From Paenibacillus prosopidis (GTDB lineage: Bacteria > Bacillota > Bacilli > Paenibacillales > Paenibacillaceae), in NCBI RefSeq assembly GCF_003337375.1, contig NZ_QPJD01000001.1, positions 124,001 through 188,000 on the forward strand: a DNA stretch of 64,000 nucleotides. Reading direction: 5' to 3'. The notes under the pieces were generated by a model. The model ran no database searches and was not told where the DNA came from. It was given only the letters and a program-made list of their open reading frames with translations. The translations under genes were made by a program, and so were the position numbers. Numbering within the stretch: the stretch's first letter is position 1; each line of letters starts with the position of its first letter. Below are positions 52,356 through 61,009 of this stretch, piece after piece.

Positions 52356-54026
52356 ATGATTCACGATCGGTTACGTTACGCTGGTGTGGTGCTGCTCTGT
52401 TCGATTATGCTTGCCGTATTCACTGCCTGTACCTCGAATGAAGGTAACCATGCAGGGAATGAGGCATCTCCTCCTTCAAAAGTGAACGAAGCAGCGGACA
52501 ACGGTGCAGGCGGGGAGCCTGCCGCTGCCTCCTATGAGATAGATGAACAGCCCGGCGGGGTATATTATGAGATATTTGTCCGTTCCTTCTACGATACGAA
52601 TGGCGACGGCATCGGCGATTTGAACGGCGTAACCGCTAAGCTAGATTATTTGAAGGAGCTTGGCATCGGCGGTATTTGGCTTATGCCGATTAACGCCTCA
52701 CCAAGCTACCATGGCTACGATACGACCGACTATTATGCGGTTAATCCGGAATATGGCACGTTGGATGATTTAAAGAAGCTGTTGGACGAAGCGCATAAGC
52801 GTGATATTAAGATCATTATGGATCTTGTTGTTAATCACACGAGCAAGGAGCATCCATGGTTTAAGGAAGCGCTCGCCGATGAGAACAGTCCTTACCGCAG
52901 CTGGTATACATTTGCGGGAGCGGAGAACCAAGTGAAGGCGGACGGGGCGGTAGGCGGCGACCCTTGGCATAAATACGGAAGTCTTAAGTATCTGGGTGTC
53001 TTCTGGGAAGGGATGCCTGACCTCAACTTCGATGAGCCGAAGGTTCGCGAGGAAATGATTAAGATCGGACAATATTGGCTCGCGCAGGGCTTAGACGGGT
53101 TCCGGCTGGATGCGGCAAAACACATCTACGGGGATTTCGCATCGACGGCAAGCACGCCGGACATACAAGCGGCCAACAAAAAATGGTGGCAGGAGTTCCG
53201 CACGGGAATGAACGAGGTGAATCCGGAGGCGTATTTAATCGGCGAGGTGTGGGATTCACTGACCGTTATCGCTCCATATTTCGATCAAGCGCTTAACTCG
53301 GCGTTTCACTTTGATTTAGCGGACCGTTTGCTCAGCGCGGCGGACAGCGAGCAGGATGCCGATCTTGCTTTTTCGCTCGGCCGTGCATACGGCGTTTATG
53401 AGAAATCATCAGGCGGTACTTTCGTCGATGCGCCGTTCCTCAGCAACCATGATCAGAATCGTGTAATGACCGTGCTGAACGGCAATATCGATCATGCCAA
53501 AATGGCTGCGTCGCTGCTGCTGACGCTGCCGGGTACGCCATTTCTGTATTATGGCGAGGAGCTTGGCATGAAGGGCGCTAAGCCGGATGAGTACATTCGT
53601 GAGCCGATGCTGTGGTATCGCGACCCAAGCGGCGGCGAAGGCCAGACGACTTGGGAGCAATCGCGCCACAATGCTGAGGCTGGCGCGGTGTCGGTTGAAT
53701 CGCAGACGGCAGATGGGCAGTCTATGCTTAGTCATTACCGCACGCTAATTGGATGGCGCAACGAAGAGCCGGCTTTACGTGACGGAGGTATAGCAGAATT
53801 CAAGCTGCAGCCTGCTAATTCAAAGCTGAGTGTCTATGTGCGCGTCACAGAAAAAGAACGTGTGCTCATCGTACATAATTTATCGGGCGAGGAGCAAATG
53901 ACAGAACTACTGCCTTCCCAAACGTACGGCGTATTCAAAGAAATCACACATTCGTCAAGCGACGGCTCGCAGTTGGAAGAAAGCAAGCTGACGCTGCCGG
54001 CTTATAGTACGGTAGTTCTTAAATAG
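52356..54026 (+). CDS. GH13 alpha-amylase-type lipoprotein
   Basis: 556 residues; last gene of the mdx operon. The signal ends in the lipobox VFTACTS, followed by a 40-residue linker, so the enzyme is tethered outside the membrane. GH13 regions: DGIGDLNGVTAKLDYLKELGIGGIWLMPI, I DLVVNHTSKEHPW, II GFRLDAAKH (Asp nucleophile near 247), III GEVWD (Glu near 295), IV FLSNHDQNRV. It resembles membrane-bound alpha-amylases and neopullulanase/oligo-glucosidase types that trim oligosaccharides before uptake. It would link the wall-bound amylase-pullulanase to the MdxEFG importer. Confidence 0.9.
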   Translation: MIHDRLRYAGVVLLCSIMLAVFTACTSNEGNHAGNEASPPSKVNEAADNGAGGEPAAASYEIDEQPGGVYYEIFVRSFYDTNGDGIGDLNGVTAKLDYLKELGIGGIWLMPINASPSYHGYDTTDYYAVNPEYGTLDDLKKLLDEAHKRDIKIIMDLVVNHTSKEHPWFKEALADENSPYRSWYTFAGAENQVKADGAVGGDPWHKYGSLKYLGVFWEGMPDLNFDEPKVREEMIKIGQYWLAQGLDGFRLDAAKHIYGDFASTASTPDIQAANKKWWQEFRTGMNEVNPEAYLIGEVWDSLTVIAPYFDQALNSAFHFDLADRLLSAADSEQDADLAFSLGRAYGVYEKSSGGTFVDAPFLSNHDQNRVMTVLNGNIDHAKMAASLLLTLPGTPFLYYGEELGMKGAKPDEYIREPMLWYRDPSGGEGQTTWEQSRHNAEAGAVSVESQTADGQSMLSHYRTLIGWRNEEPALRDGGIAEFKLQPANSKLSVYVRVTEKERVLIVHNLSGEEQMTELLPSQTYGVFKEITHSSSDGSQLEESKLTLPAYSTVVLK

Positions 54027-54032
54027 TTTACG

Positions 54033-54073
54033 AAAAAGGAAATGCCTATTGTAATTGGCGTTTCCTTTTTTTG
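54033..54073 (+). terminator. Terminator of the mdx operon
   Basis: AAAAAGGAAATGCC / GGCGTTTCCTTTTT stem with T-run, soon after the amylase stop; it may also serve the converging MFS gene. Confidence 0.82.
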
Positions 54074-54084
54074 CGTTAAACCCG

Positions 54085-55362
54085 CTATTTGAATTGTCTG
54101 ATCGACTTCATGCGGCTGTAAGCTATGATGCCCATAAGGAGCATGGCTGTGCCGCTTATCGTTATAATAATTGCTGGTCCATAAAGGTCGGAAAGAGTAG
54201 AAAAGACGGCTAGACCGATTGGAGGTGCCACACTCGTTAATGCACCGAGCAGACCGAACACTCTGCCTTGCAAAGCAGGATCAATGACGACTCGAAGAAC
54301 GATATAGATGATGGTCGTGCTGAACGAGAACAGGAAGCCTACTAGTAAAATGAACGGCAGGGCAATCGCTGCACTAGGTATCTGGGCAATAGCAATGAAT
54401 AACGGTCCCATCAGGATCGTACTTCCTATGATCCATTTGCCTCTGTTTTTTAAACGATGATCGAATCGCATAATGAGGATGGAGCCGGCCACGTAACCTA
54501 ATGGGATACAGGCTTCCATCAAACCGAATACGAAAGGCTCCGCCTTCCACACCTGAACCGCCATCACTTGAATAAGCATAAACGTAGACAGGAAGAAGAA
54601 CATGACAAGCGGAAGCAGAATGACGGCGGCTCTGGCAAAAGAATCATTCCAGACGTAGCGGAACCCGTCTAGTAAATCTTGTTTAAATGATGCTTTCGGC
54701 TTCGTGATGTCCTTGGCAGCCGCATAACGGAATTTGCCTGCAAACAGCAGAAGGATGGCGGACAGCAGGAAGGTGACTGCATCAATTGCTATTGCAAATA
54801 CGCCTCCGAAAGCGGCGACCGCAATACCACCGAGCGCGAAGCCTGATATACGAATTATATTATCTGCAACGCTGATGGCGGAAGCGGCCTGTGTCAGCTG
54901 CTCCTTGCCAACAATATCGAAGAGAGAAGCTTGAAAGGCTGGCGTACGAAGCACACCGGCGAAAGCAACAATACCGGTTAAAATAACGATAAAAATAAAC
55001 GGTATACCCGGCAAATAGATGAGGACAGCGATCGCAGCGACAAGTACAAAACGGACGAGATCGGTTGCCCACATTAATGTGCGGCGGTCCGACCGGTCGG
55101 CGATAGTGCCGGCGAATGACCCGAACAGCATGCTGATAACAAGATGAGTTATAAGTACGACGGACATGAGCTTAGCGCTTCCGGTCGTTTGCAGCACCCA
55201 CAGGTTAAGCGCGATGCTGTGAAAGGTATTCCCAAGCAGTGATAAGCCGTAGCTGGAGAAGACGAACATAAACGTGCGGTTGCGCCAAATGGACATTGTA
55301 CCGGGTCTTTGCTGCCGGACGGCGGATGCGTTGGTCTCTGAATTTTTTGCTAGTTCAAGCAT
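54085..55362 (-). CDS. Major facilitator superfamily exporter (MFS_3/MefA type)
   Basis: 425 residues behind AAGGAGG. Twelve hydrophobic helices. The motif A between helices 2 and 3 reads GSFAGTIADRSDRRTLMWATD. FMFVFSSYGLSLLGNTFHSIALNLWVLQTTGSA and the general pattern match the MFS_3 group with enterobactin exporter EntS and macrolide exporter MefA. Substrate unknown. Its promoter region contains a perfect palindrome that is nearly the same as one before the LacI-type gene upstream, so it is probably under that regulator's control. Confidence 0.85.
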   Translation of the reverse strand: MLELAKNSETNASAVRQQRPGTMSIWRNRTFMFVFSSYGLSLLGNTFHSIALNLWVLQTTGSAKLMSVVLITHLVISMLFGSFAGTIADRSDRRTLMWATDLVRFVLVAAIAVLIYLPGIPFIFIVILTGIVAFAGVLRTPAFQASLFDIVGKEQLTQAASAISVADNIIRISGFALGGIAVAAFGGVFAIAIDAVTFLLSAILLLFAGKFRYAAAKDITKPKASFKQDLLDGFRYVWNDSFARAAVILLPLVMFFFLSTFMLIQVMAVQVWKAEPFVFGLMEACIPLGYVAGSILIMRFDHRLKNRGKWIIGSTILMGPLFIAIAQIPSAAIALPFILLVGFLFSFSTTIIYIVLRVVIDPALQGRVFGLLGALTSVAPPIGLAVFSTLSDLYGPAIIITISGTAMLLMGIIAYSRMKSIRQFK

Positions 55363-55390
55363 AGTGATTCCTCCTTGATGTTAGTGGTGT

Positions 55391-55431
55391 GAAGCGTAAG
55401 CACAAGCGTAAGCACAAGCACAAGCGCAAGC
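55391..55431. repeat. Hexamer tandem repeat (AAGCRY-type)
   Basis: About seven units of AAGC plus two variable bases (AAGCGT, AAGCAC, AAGCGC) just before the MFS gene, in its 5' leader. Confidence 0.8.
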
Positions 55432-55483
55432 AGCTTTTTGAAAATAGACCACGCGGGCTACAAACGGAACATACAAACGAATG

Positions 55484-55499
55484 ACTTAAACGTTTAAGT
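55484..55499. promoter_or_regulatory. Palindromic LacI-type operator before the MFS gene
   Basis: ACTTAAACGTTTAAGT is a perfect 16-base palindrome with a central CG. A variant with two changes in the core lies at 56890 before the LacI-type gene. Confidence 0.7.
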
Positions 55500-55510
55500 T
55501 ATTAAAATAA

Positions 55511-55531
55511 AAGGCAGAGTTTACTCTGCTT
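55511..55531 (-). terminator. Terminator of the LacI-type gene at 55935
   Basis: On minus AAGCAGAG / CTCTGCCTT with a TAAA loop, then TTATTTTAAT. It separates the regulator transcript from the MFS promoter. Confidence 0.6.
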
Positions 55532-55550
55532 AACTGAGGCTACTTTAAGT

Positions 55551-55656
55551 TCACCATTCACCATCCGTCATCAACGCTGCACCATCCATCATCCACGGTG
55601 CACCATCCATCATCCACCATCCGTCATCCACGTTGCCCATCCATCATTCACGATGT
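55551..55656. repeat. CCATC-rich tandem repeat
   Basis: Imperfect units of ACCATCCATCATCCACGGTG and variants follow one another about five times between the regulator and MFS genes. It lies in the 3' tail of the regulator transcript. Confidence 0.75.
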
Positions 55657-55660
55657 CCGA

Positions 55661-55934
55661 TTAGCGGTAAATATAGGCGCTATTTAACCTTACAGAGCTC
55701 CGTATTCCTAAATAACGGTAATTTATGGCCTTATTATAGTCATTCTGAGGTTAAAGTGGGTAAAGTGCTTTTTAAAGCCAAATAGGTCCAATTTTTACCG
55801 TTATTATTTGGAAAAAGCGCATTTCAAGATGAATAAGACCACAAATTTCCGCTAGTTGGTTACTAGAAAAGGGGCTGCTCGGCGACGGTATTTAGCTAGC
55901 TGCCGATATGTTGGAGTAATACAAGGTACGGCCG
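55661..55934. repeat. Intergenic inverted repeat
   Basis: AAATAACGGTAA (55710-55721) and TTACCGTTATT (55795-55805) can pair. The stretch also has GCGCTATTTAA and GCGCATTTCAA. No gene was seen. It may be a small non-coding repeat of the Paenibacillus type. Confidence 0.45.
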
Positions 55935-56888
55935 CTACCTTTGACTAGCTTTTACTTCAATATATTTATGTTCAGGACCATTCATCGGATTGTCTAGAAG
56001 CTTCATCATAAGCTGAAAAGCTTCCTCGGACTTCCGATTATCATACTGAATCCGATTCACTGCTATCGGCAGGATTTCAGGGCAATCTGCGGTGCAAATG
56101 ACGGAAAGCTTTGACGGGTTAACATACTTGGCTGCGATCGCCCCTACGAGCTCGTTCAGCACAATACCGCCTTTCTCCGCATTCTGTTCAAGAAACCGTT
56201 TGAGCTTCTCTTCATCTTCCATAACATGAATCAATCTTGGATCAATGCCGGTTCTATAGCGAATAGATTGAGCAAGCTCTGCATTGTTAAAGCTGTCAAT
56301 AATGACATAGCCCGGTTCCAGCAGGGAGGAGGCCTTTGCTTTTGAAAAAGCATCCTCATAATCATAATTCACTTTATAGAACAGTGAATCCTCAATGATA
56401 CTATCAACGACGATCAGCGGCACTCCTACTGAAAAATGGCTTGAAATCAGATGGAAGTTTTCCTGTTTCACGTCTACTACAAATACCCCATCCAGCTTGC
56501 GTTCCGATATAATATCGAGCTTTGGATTGGTGGCATCAAGGCTGGACAGGACGACATGGTAGCCTCGATCCGTCAGAAGCCGCTCAAGCCGATTAACAAA
56601 TGAAGAGTAACGGAGCTGTCTCCAAATACCTTCGTTATCTACCCGGTTGATGAGGATGCCAATTAGCCCAGACTTTTGCTTTACCAGCGATCGGGCAGCC
56701 AGATTCGGAACGTAGTTCAATCGCTTTGCAGCGTCCAGCACCCGACATTTTGTTTCATCCGGGATTGTCTGATTTGCAACGTTGTTGAGTACATAGCTTA
56801 CCGTAGCGACAGAAACATCGGCAGCCTTCGCAATATCCTTAAGCGTAGCTTTTTTAATGGGAATACAGCTCCTTAGTAGGGAAAACAT
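55935..56888 (-). CDS. LacI-family transcription regulator
   Basis: Frame given from the first ATG (56888), 317 residues; the true start is probably later. AAGGAG (56869-56874) precedes in-frame ATT codons, of which ATT at 56858 begins IKKATLKDIAKAADVSVATVSYVLNN, where homologues have a Met. HTH and hinge occupy the first 60 residues after that point; the sensor part has IGILINRVDNEG, LDGVFVVDV, VPLIVVDSIIEDSLFYKVNYDY. The C-terminal part is shorter than in sugar-binding LacI proteins. The two palindromes at 55484 and 56890 suggest control of itself and of the MFS exporter. Confidence 0.82.
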   Translation of the reverse strand: MFSLLRSCIPIKKATLKDIAKAADVSVATVSYVLNNVANQTIPDETKCRVLDAAKRLNYVPNLAARSLVKQKSGLIGILINRVDNEGIWRQLRYSSFVNRLERLLTDRGYHVVLSSLDATNPKLDIISERKLDGVFVVDVKQENFHLISSHFSVGVPLIVVDSIIEDSLFYKVNYDYEDAFSKAKASSLLEPGYVIIDSFNNAELAQSIRYRTGIDPRLIHVMEDEEKLKRFLEQNAEKGGIVLNELVGAIAAKYVNPSKLSVICTADCPEILPIAVNRIQYDNRKSEEAFQLMMKLLDNPMNGPEHKYIEVKASQR

Positions 56889-56889
56889 T

Positions 56890-56907
56890 AACTTAATCGT
56901 TTAAGTT
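56890..56907. promoter_or_regulatory. Autoregulatory operator of the LacI-type gene
   Basis: AACTTAATCGTTTAAGTT, palindromic apart from one core mismatch, directly before the gene and matching the operator at 55484. Confidence 0.65.
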
Positions 56908-56955
56908 ATTATGTCATGAACCATATGCCTTTGGCAAGAGGCTCGTGATTGCAGA

Positions 56956-57012
56956 TGTAAGTCAAACGACTTACACTGGCACCTATATAACGAATTATGA
57001 ATAATTTGTTAT
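56956..57012. promoter_or_regulatory. Two further inverted repeats upstream
   Basis: TGTAAGTCAAACGACTTACA (56956-56975) and an imperfect palindrome around ATAACGAATTATGAATAATTTG (about 56987-57012). They may be operators for the small gene that follows or for the regulator. Confidence 0.4.
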
Positions 57013-57043
57013 AGCTTCGTTTTTCAAGAAATGAGGGATTCAT

Positions 57044-57361
57044 ATCGGATTCAACAGTGATTACCTTGGAAAAGGGGTAAAAAGTGGAAAAGGTAAAGTT
57101 AATATAGCTGCTGAGAATGCTAATGCTGATAATTTACCGGATCTATTACAGTTCCTTGGGCAGTTGCTTGTCACGGCGGGGGATATCATAACTGCTGCGG
57201 GGCAAGCTCTTGCACTTGAGCAAGATCAGATGGCTCAAATTCAGTCACAAAAGGAACAACAAGAACAACTGCGCGAAAAGCAGCAAATGCAAATGCAAAT
57301 TGAGCAGATGCAGAAACAAATTAATCAAATACAAAAGAACCTTAAAACTAAGTCATTATAA
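57044..57361 (+). CDS. Small protein with Gln-rich coiled-coil tail
   Basis: About 105 residues. The frame opens behind a stop and GAGGG with ATC at 57044 as the best-placed codon; no ATG or GTG is in frame, and the first standard start is TTG 57164. The product begins GFNSDYLGKGVKSGKGKVNI, then AAENANADNLPDLLQFLGQLLVTAGDIITAAGQAL, and ends with about 45 residues rich in Q, K, E and M that should form a coiled coil. It has no signal peptide and no recognised family; it could be a spore or cytoplasmic scaffold protein. A hairpin follows. Confidence 0.5.
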   Translation: MGFNSDYLGKGVKSGKGKVNIAAENANADNLPDLLQFLGQLLVTAGDIITAAGQALALEQDQMAQIQSQKEQQEQLREKQQMQMQIEQMQKQINQIQKNLKTKSL

Positions 57362-57371
57362 TAGTTATGAG

Positions 57372-57414
57372 AAAGGGGACTGTCGACTCAATACGAGCCG
57401 GCAGTTTTCTTTTG
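57372..57414 (+). terminator. Terminator after coiled-coil protein
   Basis: ACTGTCG...CTC / GAGCCGGCAGT stem with a TTTTCTTTT tail. Confidence 0.6.
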
Positions 57415-57480
57415 CTTAAGGAAGTCAATTAATTACCGCATTAATAGTATAATATTGAGGGACAGAAGTGGGGCAAAACC

Positions 57481-57903
57481 ATGGATTGGAGCTGTATGGA
57501 TGTGACTAAAGCAAACATGCTTGATAACTTAAAGAATAAAGCAAGAAGTATGAAGCAGAACGTATTCGTACTTTACCTCTCTTACAGAGATCCTAGAGTC
57601 CCTTGGTATGCGAAAGTTTTTGCAATGTTAGTGGTTGCGTATGCTTTTAGCCCGATTGACCTGATTCCAGACTTTATCCCGATACTGGGTTATCTTGACG
57701 ATATAATCATAGTCCCGATTGGAATAATGCTTGCGTTGAAAATGATTCCTGCGCCCGTTCTTCTCGATTGTAGAGCTAAAGCGGATGAGATTAGGAAAAA
57801 CGGCAAGCCCAATAACTGGCTTGCAGGAGCACTTTTTATAGCAATTTGGGTATTGTGCGCGATATGGGGCAGCATTGTCTTATATAAAATGTTTATGAAC
57901 TGA
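57481..57903 (+). CDS. YkvA-like DUF1232 membrane protein
   Basis: 140 residues (or 135 from the ATG at 57496). The DUF1232 core is clear: YRDPRVPWYAKVFAMLVVAYAFSPIDLIPDFIPILGYLDDIIIVPIGIMLALKMIP, with the invariant SPIDLIPD. Two helices lie in this core and a third near the C-terminus (FIAIWVLCAIWGSIVLYKMF). Members are widespread small membrane proteins, with no agreed function. Monocistronic, with a terminator. Confidence 0.85.
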   Translation: MDWSCMDVTKANMLDNLKNKARSMKQNVFVLYLSYRDPRVPWYAKVFAMLVVAYAFSPIDLIPDFIPILGYLDDIIIVPIGIMLALKMIPAPVLLDCRAKADEIRKNGKPNNWLAGALFIAIWVLCAIWGSIVLYKMFMN

Positions 57904-57914
57904 ACAGTAGCAAC

Positions 57915-57950
57915 AACGAGCAGGCTGCCGCAGCAGTCCGCTCGTTTTAT
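57915..57950 (+). terminator. Terminator of the DUF1232 gene
   Basis: AACGAG(C) / (G)CTCGTT outer stem with a GC-rich loop, then TTATTTTA. Confidence 0.65.
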
Positions 57951-58167
57951 TTTACAAAGACTTGTTTTTTGAGAAGCAATGGGGTGATAGCTAATGTGAA
58001 AAACTCCATAAAACGCTCACAAAATGATCCATACTATCACCAAATCGTTTGGAAAGTGAAATAGGGCGATATTCGATGACTACGGAAAATAGGCTTTGTT
58101 CCATCTAGTATGAATCACTAATAAATTATACTAAGCTTGCCCATAATAGTGAACAGGAGGTGTTAAT

Positions 58168-59760
58168 TTGCCAATTAATTCTACGTCCTCAGGTGTAAGC
58201 GGCAGCCAGGGCACGACTCAAACCACTCCAGGGACGATTGCTGATGGGACTATCGGTGGAGGTGCTAAGTCCAAGACGCCCATATCGACGAAGCTCGAAG
58301 ATAACCGACTTCGTATGGAAGAGGTTTTCCGCAATTGTGCCGATGTAACGTATTTACCCTGGAAGTTCGGTCCGAACATGTCGAGACAAGCGTTATCGAT
58401 CTATTTTGACACGATCATTCAGAGAAAGAAAATAAATTATATGAAGACGGTTCTTCAGGATCTGGTCATGCATGAAGTCGGACCGGGGACGGAAGTGACA
58501 ACGGAGAGCGTCATTCAGCATTTCGAAGATAAGGGTGTTTCAGCCGAGTCGGCGAGGTTGGTGAACGATTTTGAGACGGCTGTGGATAAAATTTTGGATG
58601 GTTTTTTGGTCATATTCTACGACGGATGGGACAAGGTGCTTATATTCGAAGCAACCGGCGTGGAAACGAGACAGATCACAGAGCCAGTAAATGAAATTGT
58701 TGTTCAAGGTCCAAGAGAGAGCACGGTAGAGAATATTAAAAAAAACATCGGTCTACTTCGTCACCGATTAAAAAGCACGAATTTTAAACTGGAAATAACG
58801 AGCGGCGGCGGCGAGACTCGAACGGAGATTGTATATGGTTATCTGGAAGGCAGTGTCGATCAGGAGCTGCTGGCAGAGTTTAAACGGCGCCTTGCCAAGG
58901 TTCAAGATATGGAGATTTTGGAGACATCTTATGTAGAGGAGTTAATTCAAGACTCGATGTATTCCCCATTCCCCCAATTCCGTTTCACTGAGCGTCCGGA
59001 CGTTGCGGTTGCCGCACTGCTTGATGGAAAAATTTTGGTTTTGGTACAGGGGACCGGATCAATCTTGATTTGTCCGGGGCTGTTTGTGGAGCTTCTGCAT
59101 TCGAGCGAAGATTATTATCAGCGAACGGTATATTCGACTTTGATCCGGTGGCTGCGCATCGTCGCCTTTTTCCTGGCTTTGATGCTCCCCAGCATTTACA
59201 TAGCCTTGACAACATTTCATTCCGAATTGCTCCCTACGGTATTGCTGCTTGCCATTTTGGATTCGCGTGAAGGGATTCCGTTTCCGGCATTTGTCGAAGC
59301 GCTTATCATGGATTTTTTCTTCGAACTGCTTCGGGAAGCCGGGATTCGGCTCCCCCGTCCCGTAGGTTCAGCCGTAAGCATTGTGGGAGCTCTCGTCATC
59401 GGAGAAGCGGCCATCAATGCAGGACTAACTTCGCCGATTATGGTCATTATCGTATCGTTGACGGGAATCGCTTCTTTCTCCATCCCTAATTATAACATGG
59501 CGGTCGCCCTGCGCATTCTTAGGTTTCCGTTAATGGCGCTATCGGCCGCATTGGGAGGGTTTGGACTGGTATTCGGACTTTTGGCGATATTATGGCATAT
59601 GACGACATTACGTTCGCTAGGCCAGCCATATCTGGGTCCGATTCAGCCGCTCCGGCCGCGCCAGCTGTTGGATGTCTTCGTTCGCGCACCGCTCATATAC
59701 ACGGACCGCTCTCCGCGCCGGAAACAAAGTTCCAGACCGGCGCCACAAAATTCCGAATGA
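58168..59760 (+). CDS. Spore germination receptor subunit A (GerA/GerKA family)
   Basis: 530 residues from TTG 58168 behind AGGAGGTG. A soluble N-terminal domain (about 50-300; KINYMKTVLQDLVMHEVGPG, DGFLVIFYDGWDKVLIFE, VVQGPRESTVENIKKNIGLLRHRLKS) is followed by the membrane part (about 310-490) with TLIRWLRIVAFFLALMLPSIYIALTTFHSELLPT and the E/G-rich SREGIPFPAFVEALIMDFFFELLREAGIRLP, a GerA hallmark. The unstructured G/T/S-rich head is like other Paenibacillus GerKA. With the C and B subunits it senses germinants in the spore inner membrane. First gene of a four-gene operon. Confidence 0.95.
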   Translation: MPINSTSSGVSGSQGTTQTTPGTIADGTIGGGAKSKTPISTKLEDNRLRMEEVFRNCADVTYLPWKFGPNMSRQALSIYFDTIIQRKKINYMKTVLQDLVMHEVGPGTEVTTESVIQHFEDKGVSAESARLVNDFETAVDKILDGFLVIFYDGWDKVLIFEATGVETRQITEPVNEIVVQGPRESTVENIKKNIGLLRHRLKSTNFKLEITSGGGETRTEIVYGYLEGSVDQELLAEFKRRLAKVQDMEILETSYVEELIQDSMYSPFPQFRFTERPDVAVAALLDGKILVLVQGTGSILICPGLFVELLHSSEDYYQRTVYSTLIRWLRIVAFFLALMLPSIYIALTTFHSELLPTVLLLAILDSREGIPFPAFVEALIMDFFFELLREAGIRLPRPVGSAVSIVGALVIGEAAINAGLTSPIMVIIVSLTGIASFSIPNYNMAVALRILRFPLMALSAALGGFGLVFGLLAILWHMTTLRSLGQPYLGPIQPLRPRQLLDVFVRAPLIYTDRSPRRKQSSRPAPQNSE

Positions 59761-59778
59761 AGAAAGAATGATAACTTG

Positions 59779-60933
59779 ATGAAATGTCTTCAGCTGATTC
59801 TCGTTCTTCTGCTTATTTCGATAACACAAACCGGATGCTGGAATAGAGTTGAATTGACTGAAAAAGGGTTTATCATGGGAGTCGCGATTGACCAAATCAA
59901 GCCGGGTACAATCAAGTTTAGCGTCCAGCTGTACAAGCCGGGACAAATGGCCGGCGGCCAAGGAGGCAAACAAGATAATTCCTTTTTCAATATTGAAACC
60001 AGGAGCGAATCGATATTTGATGCCGTCCGCGATATTACGCTTCATCTCGGGCGAAGGGCCCAATTTAGTCATATGCGGGTCATCATTATCAATGAAAAAA
60101 CAGCCAAACGGGAAGACCTTATCTCTCTTCTTGAATTTTTTTATCGGGATCATGAGCCGCGCTTAAATACGAAGGTACTGATCTCCGAAGGAGATGCAAG
60201 CGAGTTTCTGAAGATTAAGCCTCTAATCGAACAAACGGTCACTCAACAGCTAAACCGGATGCAGGAAATTGGAAACGTGGGAACTGGCAAAGTACCAGAC
60301 GTTAACCTGCTCGAGTTATCTCAAGCCCTCAAAAGCCAGGTCCCCAATATTGCCCTCCCGGTAGCATCCAAAAAGAAGGATGTAGTGATACTAGCCGGCA
60401 TGGCAATGATTAAAAAAGGAAAAATGATCGGAACTTTAAGGGGTAAACAAACTGAAAACGTCCTCATGCTCTCAGACCAATATAAATCGGGGGTCTTGCA
60501 GATCCCCTGCGAGAAAACAAGCAAAGATGCGAAAAATTCAACTGAAGCGGTAGAGATTCAAATGGTTAAAACGAAATTAAAACCGATTCTGAAAATGGAT
60601 CCACTCAAAGTGAAAGTGGACGTTAATATTGCAGGAAATATTGGCGAGTTAAAGTGCACGAAGTTCGAAAAACGCGAGGACCAAGTGAAATTCCAGAAAA
60701 AAGTGCAGAAACTAATGGAAGAACGGCTTAAGGATACGATTCGATTCACACAAAAAGAAAAGATCGATTTAATCGGACTAGGCAATCAAATTTATCGAAG
60801 TAATCCAAAGTTATGGAAAAAATGGAAAAAAGACTGGGATAATCGCTACTCCACTGCCAAGTTTGAAGTTAAGGTCAAATTCGACATTCGCAATACGTTG
60901 AGTATTGTAGGAAAACCGTTATCCGACAAGTAG
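59779..60933 (+). CDS. Spore germination receptor lipoprotein, Ger(x)C family
   Basis: 384 residues. The signal peptide ends in a lipobox, ITQTGCWN, followed by RVELTEKGFIMGVAIDQ, the typical Ger(x)C opening (CWDRxEL). The N-terminal domain includes LHLGRRAQFSHMRVIIINEK and the C-terminal Spore_GerAC domain has KVKVDVNIAGNIGEL and DLIGLGNQIYRSNPKLWKKWKKDW. It is anchored on the outer side of the spore inner membrane. It starts 18 bases after subunit A; of the adjacent TTG-ATG pair the ATG is used. Confidence 0.93.
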   Translation: MKCLQLILVLLLISITQTGCWNRVELTEKGFIMGVAIDQIKPGTIKFSVQLYKPGQMAGGQGGKQDNSFFNIETRSESIFDAVRDITLHLGRRAQFSHMRVIIINEKTAKREDLISLLEFFYRDHEPRLNTKVLISEGDASEFLKIKPLIEQTVTQQLNRMQEIGNVGTGKVPDVNLLELSQALKSQVPNIALPVASKKKDVVILAGMAMIKKGKMIGTLRGKQTENVLMLSDQYKSGVLQIPCEKTSKDAKNSTEAVEIQMVKTKLKPILKMDPLKVKVDVNIAGNIGELKCTKFEKREDQVKFQKKVQKLMEERLKDTIRFTQKEKIDLIGLGNQIYRSNPKLWKKWKKDWDNRYSTAKFEVKVKFDIRNTLSIVGKPLSDK

Positions 60934-61009
60934 TGCATTCGAAGTCCGGTTTCTGTTCGTGCTGGGGTATTTCGCAGAAAATTCACAGCAACCATTGAGG
61001 AGGAACAAC

